A DNA stretch of 64,000 bases from Pedobacter psychrotolerans (GCF_004340665.1 NZ_SLWO01000006.1:62001-126000); one strand, 5' to 3'. Counted from the stretch's first letter, positions 16,871 through 26,244 are shown. The notes: generated from the letters alone by a model not told the origin. Translations and numbers: made by a program.

Positions 16871-17554
16871 ATGCTGGAGATTATTTACGAAGACGATTAT
16901 CTAATTGCGATTAACAAGCCACATGGTTTGCTGGTACATCAATCATCAATTGCTAGAGATGCTACAGAATTTGCTTTACAAATGCTTCGCGATCAGGTTG
17001 GCAGACACGTTAGTCCAGTACACCGTTTAGATCGAAAAACCAGTGGGATATTACTTTTCGCTTTCGATAAAGATACTGAAATTGCTATGCATCAGCAGTT
17101 TATGAATATCCAAACGATTAAAAAATATTTGGCCATCCTAAGGGGCTTTGCTCCAGATGCGATGGACATTGACTATCCTCTTGCAAAGGAAAACGGAACC
17201 ATGCAGGAGGCATATACTTCTTTTAAAACCTTGCAACATGCCGAAATAGCTATTCCTTTTGGAAAACATTCTACTTCCAGGTATTCTTTAGTAGAAGCTA
17301 CACCTAAAACCGGCAGAATGCATCAGTTAAGGAGGCACTTTAGTCATATTTTACATCCCATTATTGGAGACCGTACTCATGGATGCAATAAACAAAACAA
17401 ATTCTTTTTAGAGCAATGGAATATGTCTACCATGCTTCTTCATGCTTCAGAATTAAGTTTCAGTCATCCGGTAACTGCCGCACCAATTCACCTAAAAGCA
17501 AACCTGCACGACGAATTCAAGCGTGTAATGAACTTCATGAATATTAAAATTTAA
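16871..17554 (+). CDS. truC: RluA-family pseudouridine synthase, TruC-like
   Basis: Converts a uridine in RNA to pseudouridine, in TruC position 65 of tRNA. The 227-residue protein lacks an S4 domain. HRLDRKTSGILLFA (about 56-69) contains the catalytic Asp, and the blocks IKKYLAILRG, GRMHQLRRHFSHI and HPIIGDRTHG follow the family. The short length and RMHQLRRH form fit TruC better than RluA or RluD. It starts at ATG 16871, 86 bases after the HDAC gene, with a near-consensus -7 element (TATCTTCG) just upstream. Confidence 0.88.
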   Translation: MLEIIYEDDYLIAINKPHGLLVHQSSIARDATEFALQMLRDQVGRHVSPVHRLDRKTSGILLFAFDKDTEIAMHQQFMNIQTIKKYLAILRGFAPDAMDIDYPLAKENGTMQEAYTSFKTLQHAEIAIPFGKHSTSRYSLVEATPKTGRMHQLRRHFSHILHPIIGDRTHGCNKQNKFFLEQWNMSTMLLHASELSFSHPVTAAPIHLKANLHDEFKRVMNFMNIKI

Positions 17555-17593
17555 CACAATTTTTGCTTAAAAAATCTGTTTATTAAGACATCT

Positions 17594-18328
17594 ATGATTA
17601 AATACCTACGTTTTACCATTCCAGTTCTGGCACTTTTTGCCGCAAGTTGTTCTTCCGTATATATGCCGAATGTACCTAATACCCCAATGTTAAGTAAGCA
17701 GGGTGAATTTAGCGGTGGCGGACATATCTCTTTAAAAGGGAATACCAGTATCAATGGTGCTTACGCCGTTTCAAATCATATCGGTGTGCTTTTTAGCGGA
17801 TCAACGATGAACAACGATCGCAGAAGCAAAGATTTTGGACATAAATTAATCGAGATTGGTGGTGGCTATTATGATACTTTTGGACCAGACAATAACAGGA
17901 TCATTGAGATTTACGGCGGTGTTGGAAAGGGTTGGAGTGATATCACCTATAGAGATTATAAAAATGATGAGCTTATCTGCAGTCAACTGCAGGAAGTAGA
18001 TTATAGAAAATCCTTTTTACAGGTAAATTATAGCTCTAAGAAAAAAAACAATCTTCGTTTATTCGGAACAGACTTTCCCATTAATTATGGTACCGCGTTG
18101 CGGATTAGTCATGTTAAAATGGATCGCTTTTTTCTGAATGGCGTGGTACAGCCCAAAGAAGATAATATTTTCTTTGAGCCGATTTTCTTCACCAGGATGG
18201 CATTAAGTAAAATTATTCAGCTTCAATATACGACTAGCAGCAATATTGGCTTAAAGAATCGAAAATATATGTCTGCCGGAAACTCTATTTTCACTATTGG
18301 AGTAGTTGTTAACGTTGGTGGAAAATAA
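17594..18328 (+). CDS. Lipoprotein with outer-membrane barrel-like domain, unknown function
   Basis: A 244-residue protein. The signal peptide ends in the lipobox FAASC (Cys19). The rest is rich in short amphipathic strands (HISLKGNTSINGAYAVS, HIGVLFSGSTM, IIEIYGGVGKG) and ends TIGVVVNVGGK, the pattern of small outer-membrane or beta-sandwich proteins in Bacteroidota. No known enzymatic motif. It faces the MATE gene tail to tail, 20 bases away. Confidence 0.75.
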   Translation: MIKYLRFTIPVLALFAASCSSVYMPNVPNTPMLSKQGEFSGGGHISLKGNTSINGAYAVSNHIGVLFSGSTMNNDRRSKDFGHKLIEIGGGYYDTFGPDNNRIIEIYGGVGKGWSDITYRDYKNDELICSQLQEVDYRKSFLQVNYSSKKKNNLRLFGTDFPINYGTALRISHVKMDRFFLNGVVQPKEDNIFFEPIFFTRMALSKIIQLQYTTSSNIGLKNRKYMSAGNSIFTIGVVVNVGGK

Positions 18329-18348
18329 TTCAGCTCGCATCTAAATAA

Positions 18349-19722
18349 TTATAATCGATTTTCCACATTCATACTTAAGGCTCTTGTTTTGTTCTGAAAT
18401 CTCAAGAACAATAGGATTGAAGCTGTTAATAAACCTAATGTTAATCCATACCAGATACCATTAACGCCCAGGCCAAAGTGAAAACCTAGCACATAACCAA
18501 CAGGAATGCCCACTACCCAATAAGCTAAAAAGGTAATAAACGTTGGCATATTCACATCACCAATTCCACGGAGTACACCTAAACCCACTACCTGCGTGCC
18601 ATCAAACAGCTGAAAAAAGCCGGCAATGATCAGCAGTTGCGATGCGATAGCCACTACTTTTAAATCACCTGTATAAATAAAAGGCATCAGGTTATTAGCT
18701 AACATAAAGATGATCGCTGTACACGACATGAAAAGTAAAATAACATGATAACTGGCTATTGCCGATTTGCGAAGGTCATTAAAATTATTTTTACCAAAAT
18801 TATTTCCGGTTTTAATGGTCGCTGCTGAAGCCACACCACTGGCCATCATGTAAGTCATTGCGGCCAGGCCAATTGCAATCTGATGCGCAGCCTGCTCAAC
18901 GGCACCAATAGTACCTATTAGGATAGCTGCGCCACTAAATGCACTAATTTCGAAAGAATACTGCATGGCCACTGGCGCACCAATTTTAATAATTTTTCCT
19001 GCTCTGATTTTATCAATGAATGTAGCTTTAAAACTAACCAGGTATTTCTTAAAATGCTTGGAGCGCAAAACATAAATTGCCATTACTATGGCCATTAAAC
19101 TTCTATCAATCAAGGTACTTAAGCCTACACCACTTACGCCCATAGGCCTAATTCCAAACATGCCTTTTACAAAAATAATTCCAAGGGTGATATTGAGCAG
19201 GTTACCCCAAATAGACACAAACATTGCCTGTTTGGTAAACCCCAAACCTTCTGCAAATTGTTTAAACGTTTGAAAAACCAATAATGGAATGATAGATGCT
19301 GAAAGTAAGCCTAAATAAGGTTTAGCATAGGCTACAACTGCAGGTGTTTGGTCTAAGTGATCAATTATTAACAATACGCCAAAATGCACCAGACAATACA
19401 AGCAAATTCCTATGAGAATATTAATAATTAAACTATTGGATAAAAGCTTACCGCACTCTTCATGATTTTGCCGACCATTTTCCTGTGCGATTAAAGGAGT
19501 TAAACCGTAAGAAATACCCAATCCAATCACCATGATCAATATAAAAATACTGTTCACCAATGATACAGATGCTAACTGAGTGGTATCTGTAAAGTGCCCC
19601 ACAATCACACTATCAGCCATATGTACAAGGGTGTGACCCACCTGAGAACCTACAATAGGTAAAGCTAAAATTAAATTTTCTTTATAATATTGTTTGTATT
19701 TTGAGTAGATTTTAGAAAACAT
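18349..19722 (-). CDS. MATE-family multidrug/sodium antiporter
   Basis: A 457-residue inner-membrane exporter with about 12 membrane helices in two similar halves. NLILALPIVGSQVGHTLVHMADSVIVGHF (residues 15-43) is the typical first-helix region, and the second half opens with KIIKIGAPVAMQYSFEISAFS. MATE proteins expel cationic drugs or metabolites in exchange for sodium or protons. ATG 19722 is chosen over the upstream TTG at 19731. It is the last gene before the repeat array. Confidence 0.92.
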   Translation of the reverse strand: MFSKIYSKYKQYYKENLILALPIVGSQVGHTLVHMADSVIVGHFTDTTQLASVSLVNSIFILIMVIGLGISYGLTPLIAQENGRQNHEECGKLLSNSLIINILIGICLYCLVHFGVLLIIDHLDQTPAVVAYAKPYLGLLSASIIPLLVFQTFKQFAEGLGFTKQAMFVSIWGNLLNITLGIIFVKGMFGIRPMGVSGVGLSTLIDRSLMAIVMAIYVLRSKHFKKYLVSFKATFIDKIRAGKIIKIGAPVAMQYSFEISAFSGAAILIGTIGAVEQAAHQIAIGLAAMTYMMASGVASAATIKTGNNFGKNNFNDLRKSAIASYHVILLFMSCTAIIFMLANNLMPFIYTGDLKVVAIASQLLIIAGFFQLFDGTQVVGLGVLRGIGDVNMPTFITFLAYWVVGIPVGYVLGFHFGLGVNGIWYGLTLGLLTASILLFLRFQNKTRALSMNVENRL

Positions 19723-20043
19723 AGTCCGCAAAGGTCGGGTTTTTAAATTTCAATCAAAGCAGCGAAAATAAATTTTTAATTTGGAGGAGTTGTCATTGCT
19801 AACTGAAAGGCAGGATTTAGCAGTGAAGCAATTTCTCTGGTAAAATAGATATTGAGCTCTCACCAGGGCGGTTTCGTAAGCAGAAAAAGCCACTTAATTA
19901 TAACGTTAGAAGAATCGTCATTGCGAACTGAAGGATAGGATTTAGCGATGGAGTGAAGCAATCTCTCTCGCAAAATAGATTGCCAGCTCTCCAAAGGAGG
20001 TTTCATCTGCAGAAAAGCCACTTAATAATAACGGTATAAGAAT

Positions 20044-20255
20044 CGTCATTGCGAACTGAAGGACAGGATTTAGCGATGGAGTGAAGCAATCTCTCTCGCA
20101 AAACAGATTGCCAGCTAGATTTTTCACAATCCTATATTAGACTTACGAATTTTCCCAACCCGCAATCCCATTGAAACTTCGTAAGTCGGATCAACTTGCG
20201 AAGTCTTAAATGCCAAGAGCGAAGCAAGACTTCGCCAGTTTCCATGTGCATCCAA
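20044..20255. repeat. Composite repeat unit, copy 1
   Basis: Consists of the gtcattgcg core followed by two inverted repeats: acttacgaa (20140-20148) facing ttcgtaagt, and aacttgcgaagtctt (from 20193) facing aagacttcgccagtt. A near copy lies at 20340-20546. The transcript of either strand could fold into two hairpins. Confidence 0.85.
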
Positions 20256-20339
20256 AACCTTTACTTAATAAATAGTCAGCTCTCACCAGGGAGGTTTCGT
20301 CAGCAGAAAAAGCCACTTGATTATAACTGAAGATGAATC

Positions 20340-20546
20340 GTCATTGCGAACGGAAGGGCAGGATTTAGTGATGGAGTGAAGCAATCTCTCTCGCAAAAAA
20401 GATTGCCAGCTCGATTTTCACAATCCTTTATTAGGCTGACGAAGTTTCCCAACCCGCAATTCCATTGAAACTTCGTAAGTCGGACAACTTGCGAAGTCTT
20501 AATGGCCACAAGCTCAGCAGGACTTCGACAGTTTCTATATGCAAAA
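20340..20546. repeat. Composite repeat unit, copy 2
   Basis: Near duplicate of 20044-20255, with the same order of core, gacgaagttt/aaacttcgt hairpin and acttgcgaagtctt segment. The second hairpin arm is partly degraded (gacttcgacagttt). It ends at the stop codon of the AlbA_2 gene. Confidence 0.85.
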
Positions 20547-21182
20547 CTAAATTGATTTAACAGCTGTAAAATATTCTTCTTTTTCAGTAGTGTGAATTTT
20601 AATCACATTGGTAATAATCAGATCCACTAGGATTTTCTGCGCCTTCCGGTAAGAGCATCGCAGCAACTTACTGAATTCTTTAAGTGTTATTCTTTCCTTA
20701 TGATCCAGATATTCCAGAAGCTTTTTTTCATTGTCTGAATAGGAGATGAGCACCCCTTGATCCTGATGATCATTTTTTAAAACCTCTACAATAATCTTGC
20801 TGGCGAGTACACTTTTATCATCAATACGAATGTAGGCCCACCACTTTTTCTGCTCATCAAGGGCATAATGAGGCTTGGTATCGCTCTCTGGAATATTGAC
20901 CACCAGCACCAGCTTATCATCTACATAAATTTCTTCAAATGATGGCTCAATAGCTGGTTTACAAAGCTGATGTGCCGCTGTTAGAATCATGTACTTTTCT
21001 TCTTCCTCGGACTTTACACCTTTAATGGTTCCATTATCGGCCACACCAATTAATAGTTTACCGCCTTTATTATTGGTAAAGGCAACGAGGCTTTTAGCAA
21101 TTTTCTCCGTATTGGTAATGGTTTTTTTAAAGTCGAGCTGAACGCCCTCACCTTGCAAAATCAAACTTTTAATACTCGGCAT
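20547..21182 (-). CDS. AlbA_2/Schlafen-type ATP-binding domain protein with winged helix
   Basis: A 211-residue cytoplasmic protein. Residues 1-130 form an AlbA_2 domain: EGVQLDFKKTI, IAKSLVAFTNNKGGKLLIGVADNGTIKGV and the later strand KLVLVVNIPES. Residues 145-205 look like a winged helix (EYLDHKERITLKEFSKLLRCSYRKAQKIL). Such proteins are usually annotated as putative transcriptional regulators; many family members carry an extra C-terminal ATPase-like domain that is missing here. It is 8 bases downstream of the DUF4442 gene in the same direction, so they share a transcript. Confidence 0.85.
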   Translation of the reverse strand: MPSIKSLILQGEGVQLDFKKTITNTEKIAKSLVAFTNNKGGKLLIGVADNGTIKGVKSEEEEKYMILTAAHQLCKPAIEPSFEEIYVDDKLVLVVNIPESDTKPHYALDEQKKWWAYIRIDDKSVLASKIIVEVLKNDHQDQGVLISYSDNEKKLLEYLDHKERITLKEFSKLLRCSYRKAQKILVDLIITNVIKIHTTEKEEYFTAVKSI

Positions 21183-21190
21183 ATCATCTA

Positions 21191-21676
21191 TTAATAAGCA
21201 ACCGTAGGCACTTCGCCCTGGTGCAGGTTTCGGATATAAATTTCATTCATTACGGTAGCGCAAAGTTCACCTTTTTTATTGGTGATTTCCATTGGGTAAG
21301 CCTTTACAAATTTACCTAATGTCTTTAACGCTTCCTCAGCTTCGGTAACCATCTCATCAGTAACCCTGATCGTAAAGAAAAGGTGAGAGTGGCCCGGCTT
21401 TAAATATTGAATGGACGCACTTTTTAACCATACCCTAACTTTAAATCCCCTGCGTTGCATCAGCTGATCAAACAATAGTGCATAAAATGGATCTGTAGCA
21501 GCGTATATGGTTCCTCCAAAAATAGATCCATTGTAGTTTTTGTTCAAAAAGCTTTTACCAATTTTTACACTACAACTTTTAAAATCATCATCAAATTTCT
21601 GAACCCAGATGCGCTGAAAAAACAATGGTGGATAGAAGCGCATTACCCATTTTAGGGTATTTTGAGAAATAATCAT
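21191..21676 (-). CDS. DUF4442 hotdog-fold protein
   Basis: A 161-residue protein of the DUF4442 group, distant relatives of acyl-CoA thioesterases. YNGSIFGGTIYAATDPFYALLF (about 48-69) corresponds to the hotdog helix region, and SIQYLKPG is the following strand. A thioesterase-type activity on an acyl thioester is possible but unproven. It is the first gene of a two-gene unit with the AlbA_2 gene. Confidence 0.85.
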   Translation of the reverse strand: MIISQNTLKWVMRFYPPLFFQRIWVQKFDDDFKSCSVKIGKSFLNKNYNGSIFGGTIYAATDPFYALLFDQLMQRRGFKVRVWLKSASIQYLKPGHSHLFFTIRVTDEMVTEAEEALKTLGKFVKAYPMEITNKKGELCATVMNEIYIRNLHQGEVPTVAY

Positions 21677-22115
21677 ACATCACTAATATCAGAAACATTT
21701 GCCATTTATTAAAGTTTTAAGATGATGTTTTGGTTATATTTTATAGCAAAGCATTTTATTAAGCATCATTATGAATGAATAAGATCGAATGGATTATAGG
21801 AAAGCATGGCAAAGCAAATATGTGCTTAAAGATTACTTGAAATCCTGTAGCATTCTATTTGATAATATTGAAATTTTAAAAGAAAGATTTATTGCCTGGA
21901 ATGTGATTTTTAGAAGTAACAATCCTGTTTAAGATGGTTATTGATCAAAAAAAGAGCCGTGATAGTGTATGTTTGACACCTCATAATATGTAATTTATTT
22001 ATATTTAATAAATTGAAATATAGTCACTTACAGGATATTAATCACCTTTTGAATCAAAAAAATAAAACCAAATGGTAACATAGTTGTTAGAGAATACAGA
22101 TAACAATAAAAAACT
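21677..22115. other. Intergenic region with one doubtful small frame
   Basis: Divergent region between the DUF4442 gene and a small lipoprotein. The only frame of note is a 47-codon one at 21789-21932. No repeat or RNA element is recognised. Confidence 0.5.
21789..21932 (+). CDS. Doubtful 47-residue open frame
   Basis: ATG to TAA frame reading MDYRKAWQSKYVLKDYL and onward, with a plausible mix of charged and aromatic residues. I recognise no family, and there is no clear promoter or ribosome site. It may be a decayed or chance frame. Confidence 0.2.
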   Translation: MDYRKAWQSKYVLKDYLKSCSILFDNIEILKERFIAWNVIFRSNNPV

Positions 22116-22328
22116 ATGAAAAAAATAATCTTAAGTCTTGCTTTTGCTGGTACGATCATGATTGCCACTTCAGCATGCAATTCATCTAAAAATATGGCTG
22201 GTTCTTCAGACAGTACTAAGATGGATTCAACCACAACTACTCCAATGGATACAACAAAAACAACTACTCCAATGGATACTTCTAAAACAACACCACCGGA
22301 TACAACAACAAAAACACCTCCAATGTAG
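22116..22328 (+). CDS. Thr/Pro-rich small lipoprotein
   Basis: A 70-residue protein: signal peptide with lipobox (ATSAC, Cys21), then a tail made mostly of Thr, Pro, Asp, Lys and Met with repeats of the form TTTPMDT-KTT. At DNA level two copies of acaactactccaatggatac lie in tandem. It is probably a disordered, surface-tethered peptide. No function is recognised. A strong terminator follows. Confidence 0.75.
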   Translation: MKKIILSLAFAGTIMIATSACNSSKNMAGSSDSTKMDSTTTTPMDTTKTTTPMDTSKTTPPDTTTKTPPM

Positions 22329-22334
22329 GAGATA

Positions 22335-22369
22335 TAAAAGCCATCCCAAACGGATGGCTTTTATTTTTA
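22335..22369 (+). terminator. Rho-independent terminator
   Basis: Arms taaaagccatcc and ggatggctttta, five-base loop, followed by tttttaa. It begins 7 bases after the small lipoprotein stop and precedes the MFS gene. Confidence 0.92.
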
Positions 22370-22428
22370 ATATCTATTTTTTTTATTTGGGCGAATTTGT
22401 ACTTTCAGCAATTAAACCAAATAGCTGA

Positions 22429-23661
22429 ATGGATTCCCAAATCAAATCAAACAACCGAAACGTTATCTTTCTGGTTATAGTTGCCGCCCTAGGTTACTTT
22501 GTAGATATCTATGATCTCGTATTATTTTCAGTAGTCAGACTAAAAAGCTTTTCAGATATTGGTGTTTCACCAGAACACATGCGGACCGATGGTGAGTACG
22601 TAATTAATATGCAGATGTTTGGTTTGCTTCTTGGTGGATTATTATGGGGAATTATTGGAGATAAATTTGGCCGGATTAAGGTTTTGTTCGGTTCCATCTT
22701 AATGTATTCGCTAGCCAACATTGCAAACGGCTTCGCCACCGATGTACATACCTATGCCATTATTAGATTTGTTGCCGGTATTGGTCTGGCAGGGGAATTG
22801 GGCGCAGGGATTACCTTGGTAACCGAAACCATGGATAAAGAAAAGCGTGGGTATGGAACCATGGTAGTTGCCGGAATTGGATTATTAGGTGCTGCTGCTG
22901 CCGCTACTATTGGTAAGCACTTTACCTGGCAAACTTCTTATTTTGTGGGTGGAGGCATGGGATTATTGCTTTTGCTTCTTCGTGTTGGAACATTTGAATC
23001 AGGCATGTTTAAGCATGCAGAACAATCCACAAATGTTTCAAAAGGAAATTTTTTTATGTTGTTTTCAGATCGTAAAAGGTTCTTTAAATATCTTGCCTGT
23101 ATTTGTCTGGGTTTACCACTGTGGTTTATTGTGGGCATTTTAGTTACACAATCGCCTGAAATTGGTAAGGCATTGGGCGCTAAAGAAGTGCTGAATGCTG
23201 GTACAGGCATTATGTATACTTATTTTGGAATTGCCATAGGCGATGTAGTCTGTGGTTTTCTGGCACAGATACTCAGATCTCGTAAAAAAACGGTGTTAAT
23301 CTTTCAAAGCTTATCTGTTATTGCCGTTATCTTTTACCTTACAAGCCATAATTTAACAGAAAGCAGTTTCATTCTAATCTGTCTGGTTATGGGTTTTGCA
23401 GTGGGTTACTGGGCTACCTTTGTAACCATTGCTGCAGAACAGTTTGGTACCAATATTCGTTCTACCGTAACCACTACTGCACCGAATTTTGTTCGTGGTG
23501 CCTTAATACCAATTACTTTGATATTTGAATTCTTTGTTCATCAATATAGTATTGTGACCGCAGGATTTATTGTGATGGGAATTGTTACCATTATTGCGAT
23601 GATTTCTGTAGTGTCACTTAAAGAAAGTTTTAACAAAGATTTGAATTATCTGGAAGAATAA
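22429..23661 (+). CDS. MFS transporter
   Basis: A 410-residue carrier with about 12 helices. GYFVDIYDLVLF in helix 1, GLLWGIIGDKFGRIKVLF (the GDKFGR loop between helices 2 and 3) and RFVAGIGLAGELGAGITL place it with the sugar-phosphate/organic-acid branch of the major facilitator superfamily. The helix 1 Asp pair in VDIYD resembles carriers that symport substrates with protons. The substrate is unknown; the neighbours give no hint. Confidence 0.88.
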   Translation: MDSQIKSNNRNVIFLVIVAALGYFVDIYDLVLFSVVRLKSFSDIGVSPEHMRTDGEYVINMQMFGLLLGGLLWGIIGDKFGRIKVLFGSILMYSLANIANGFATDVHTYAIIRFVAGIGLAGELGAGITLVTETMDKEKRGYGTMVVAGIGLLGAAAAATIGKHFTWQTSYFVGGGMGLLLLLLRVGTFESGMFKHAEQSTNVSKGNFFMLFSDRKRFFKYLACICLGLPLWFIVGILVTQSPEIGKALGAKEVLNAGTGIMYTYFGIAIGDVVCGFLAQILRSRKKTVLIFQSLSVIAVIFYLTSHNLTESSFILICLVMGFAVGYWATFVTIAAEQFGTNIRSTVTTTAPNFVRGALIPITLIFEFFVHQYSIVTAGFIVMGIVTIIAMISVVSLKESFNKDLNYLEE

Positions 23662-23805
23662 GTGTCAGATTTAAACTTTCTCATAACTTCTAAAGCTTCG
23701 AAAATTCTGCTGTCTTCGATCAATGTCAATAAAATGTACTATCTACAGATAAATCGACATTAGCGCATGAATAGCCTTAAATTTGTATTTAAAGGTAAAT
23801 AAATC

Positions 23806-24702
23806 ATGATATTTAAAGAAGAGGTTGCAGCGCGTTACAGGCAGATTCAGGATGAAATTTGCAAAGGATTAGAGATTGCCGATGGCAAAGGAAAATTTGA
23901 AGAGGAATTGTGGGAGAGAAATGGTGGGGGAGGTGGTCGCACCCGAATTATGCAAAATGGCTCTATTATTGAAAAGGGTGGCGTAAACTTTTCAGCCGTT
24001 TATGGCAAATTACCTGAACCGATAAAAAAGGCTTTTAACGTAACGGAAGATGATTTTTTTGCCACAGGGGTTTCCATTGTGATTCATCCTAATCATCCAC
24101 TGGTTCCAATTATTCATATGAACATCCGGTATTTTGAACTGAACGAAGAAACGCGTTGGTTTGGCGGTGGAATAGATTTAACACCACATTATGTATTTGA
24201 AAATGACGCAAGGTTTTTTCATCACAAATTGAAAAATGCCTGTGATGAATTTAACCCTGAATTTTATCCGAAATTTAAAGAACAGGCTGATAATTACTTT
24301 TTCATTAAACACCGAGAAGAAACACGAGGCATAGGTGGAATTTTTTACGACAGATTAAAACCAGATAACACCAATTTATCGTGGGAAGGAATCTTAGATT
24401 TTTCTGCCAATATCGGTGAAACTTTTCTACCCATTTATACTGAATTACTGGAGCGAAACCGCGATAAAGAATTTACTGATCTTCAAAAAGAGTGGCAATA
24501 TCAACGTAGAAGCAGATACGTAGAATTTAATCTGGTATATGATTCAGGAACTAAATTTGGTTTAGAAACCAATGGTAGAATTGAGTCTATTTTAATGAGT
24601 TTACCACCACAAGCAAATTGGGGATATAATATTCAGCCAGAAATTGGCTCAGAAGAGCATCAGACTTTACAGTTGCTGAAAAAGGGAATCAACTGGATTT
24701 AA
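23806..24702 (+). CDS. hemF: Oxygen-dependent coproporphyrinogen III oxidase
   Basis: Converts coproporphyrinogen III to protoporphyrinogen IX in heme synthesis, using oxygen. The 298 residues are full length. Family blocks: ERNGGGGGRTRIMQNGSIIEKGGVNFS in the N-terminal third, VSIVIHPNHPLVPIIHMNIRYFE, WFGGGIDLTPHY and RRSRYVEFNLVYDSGTKFGL near the end. Its presence shows an aerobic heme pathway. A TAAATTTG sequence about 25 bases before the start is a likely -7 element. Its stop codon overlaps the stop of the convergent endonuclease V gene by 4 bases. Confidence 0.97.
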   Translation: MIFKEEVAARYRQIQDEICKGLEIADGKGKFEEELWERNGGGGGRTRIMQNGSIIEKGGVNFSAVYGKLPEPIKKAFNVTEDDFFATGVSIVIHPNHPLVPIIHMNIRYFELNEETRWFGGGIDLTPHYVFENDARFFHHKLKNACDEFNPEFYPKFKEQADNYFFIKHREETRGIGGIFYDRLKPDNTNLSWEGILDFSANIGETFLPIYTELLERNRDKEFTDLQKEWQYQRRSRYVEFNLVYDSGTKFGLETNGRIESILMSLPPQANWGYNIQPEIGSEEHQTLQLLKKGINWI

Positions 24703-25397
24703 AATAAGGTGAGGGGCTGGGTTTTAATATGAAATCCAGCCTTTAATTTACCTGTCCTAAAATCATTTACAATATCATGAATCAACCGGGTTGGTTCAGG
24801 TATTCTATAATTTCCAATACATTTTTTAATCACGGCTAAAGCATGCTCATTTGTGATTAAGTGTCCTGCAGAAATATAAACAGGTTTATTATTGTCTTTG
24901 GTTCTTAGAGCATAACCCAATATTTCACCATGACTTTTAATTTCAGCCGTACTAAATTTAGATTTTTCAGGAAGATGGTTATCGCCATATAATATACTCT
25001 TGGCACAGCCAATGGTTGGTTGATTGGTCAGCACACCGAAATGTGATGCAACGCCCATTCGCCTGGGATGCAAAATGCCATTGCCATCCAATACTACGAC
25101 ATCAGGCTTTACCGGAATCAAATCCCATACTTTTAAAAGCGCAGGCACTTCTTTAAAACCCAAATATCCAGGCTGATAAGGGAAAGTTGTTTCATAGGTT
25201 TCAAGTGCATATGATTGAACCACCATTTCTGGAAAGCTTAAAATTACTATTCCTGCATACATGGTTGAGCTTCCTTTATCAAAAGAAATATCAGCTCCGG
25301 CAATAGTATGAATGGACTTGAGTGGCTTAAAAATAAGTTGCTTTGATAAGGCTATTTGTAAAGCATCGGCTTCAGGAAAGGTGAAATGATCATACAT
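24699..25397 (-). CDS. nfi: Endonuclease V
   Basis: Cuts DNA or RNA one phosphodiester 3' of deoxyinosine or inosine in repair of deaminated adenine. The 232-residue protein has AGADISF (catalytic Asp, near residue 36), the wedge-region PYQPGYLGFKEVPALLKVW, VVLDGNGILHPRRMGVASHFGV (second Asp) and TIGCAKS. ATG 25397 (MYDHFTFPE) is preferred over an in-frame TTG at 25418 that adds a Cys-rich leader. It is monocistronic. Confidence 0.93.
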   Translation of the reverse strand: MYDHFTFPEADALQIALSKQLIFKPLKSIHTIAGADISFDKGSSTMYAGIVILSFPEMVVQSYALETYETTFPYQPGYLGFKEVPALLKVWDLIPVKPDVVVLDGNGILHPRRMGVASHFGVLTNQPTIGCAKSILYGDNHLPEKSKFSTAEIKSHGEILGYALRTKDNNKPVYISAGHLITNEHALAVIKKCIGNYRIPEPTRLIHDIVNDFRTGKLKAGFHIKTQPLTLF

Positions 25398-25519
25398 ACA
25401 AGCACAACAAAAAACCAAGTATTTAGTTGATCAAATCGGCTAATAATGCTGATTGAAAGCTATTGGAATAATTCACTTTTAGCGATTGGAAAAGATGAAT
25501 ATAATTGAGGATATAAACA

Positions 25520-25556
25520 TCAATGAGCAGTCTTGGTTATTAAGACTGCTCATTGA
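25520..25556. terminator. Inverted repeat between endonuclease V and a secreted-protein gene
   Basis: Perfect 15-bp arms tcaatgagcagtctt and aagactgctcattga with a seven-base loop. It lies 20 bases beyond the stop codon of the gene ending at 25577, so it probably terminates that minus-strand gene; the T run is weak on either strand. Confidence 0.7.
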
Positions 25557-25576
25557 TTAAATTAAATGATTGAATT

Positions 25577-26014
25577 TTATTCTACCCAGGCAATAGGAAC
25601 GTAAACAGTTACATAACCGTCAGCGCCTATCATTTCTGGAGATAAGGTTACGGTGATAGATCCATAACCTGTCCAGTTTCCCTGACCTCTTTCTGCACTA
25701 AACTCATAGGTTCCTGCAGGTAAACCATTAATCGTACCTGGCAATTGATAAGGTAAAAATGTTCCGAACGAAGATGGTCCATTTTCAGCATAATAATCAT
25801 CACCGCTTTCCTGGTTATAAATGGTAAAGCCTGGCGATTCTGTAGATACTGAAGTAGTTACACTGCCATCAAGATTTCTGTAACCCAAACGGACATTGTA
25901 AGTAGTTACTTTAGCTTTGATGCTGCTAACTGGTTTTGGTACTTCTGGTGTAGCATATGTTGTTAAGGATACGACACATAATACAAGCATGCAAATTGAA
26001 ATGATCTTTTTCAT
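25577..26014 (-). CDS. Small secreted protein of unknown function
   Basis: A 145-residue exported protein. The signal peptide (MKKIISICMLVLCVVS, cleaved near TTYA) is followed by a domain that is rich in strands, aromatic residues, Gly and Ser (STESPGFTIYNQESGDDYYAENG, GTYEFSAERGQGNWTGYGSITVTL). It looks like one beta-sandwich. ATG 26014 begins the signal peptide, and a longer GTG start at 26044 is unlikely. I recognise no family. Confidence 0.75.
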   Translation of the reverse strand: MKKIISICMLVLCVVSLTTYATPEVPKPVSSIKAKVTTYNVRLGYRNLDGSVTTSVSTESPGFTIYNQESGDDYYAENGPSSFGTFLPYQLPGTINGLPAGTYEFSAERGQGNWTGYGSITVTLSPEMIGADGYVTVYVPIAWVE

Positions 26015-26244
26015 AATTATAGGTTTTTGTACTATAAAGATCACGAAATATTTTTATTAATCAGTTAATTCTGGATTATCAAAGTATTAATAAAACTCCC
26101 GACCGTATTTAGAGATATGTCATAATCATATATCTCTAAAAGACAAATATTGTCTACTACAAATAATCAACTAGATTGTCTCATAATTAATATTATGTTA
26201 AGTTGATATTTATAAAACCCTACTGCTTAAGAATTGATCTCCTA

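Larger units (their letters stand above)
19792..20546. repeat. Array of four degenerate repeat units, two of them composite
   Basis: The core gtcattgcgaactgaagg, continuing through gatggagtgaagcaatctctc to gattgccagct, occurs at about 19792, 19917, 20044 and 20340. The first copy is the most degenerate. Between copies, a linker of the form caccaggg-ggtttcgt-agcagaaaaagccactta recurs three times. The array fills the space between the MATE and AlbA_2 genes and has no credible gene. The unit resembles palindromic repeats that are dispersed in Pedobacter-type genomes. Confidence 0.9.

Noticed and set aside
19942..20127. 61-codon minus-strand frame inside the repeat array
   Set aside because: Its sequence is the repeat core itself, and a related frame appears in the next unit (20321-20509). 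The repeats explain both.
20321..20509. 62-codon minus-strand frame, similar to the previous one
   Set aside because: Also a translation of the composite repeat unit; no start signal or family.
19792..20546. CRISPR array
   Set aside because: Repeats are long, unequal and degenerate, spacers are themselves repeated linkers, and there are no cas genes.
22162..22428. 88-codon frame in another phase over the Thr/Pro-rich lipoprotein and its terminator
   Set aside because: It reads through a strong terminator and gives a low-complexity Gln/Leu-rich translation; the lipoprotein frame with lipobox is better.
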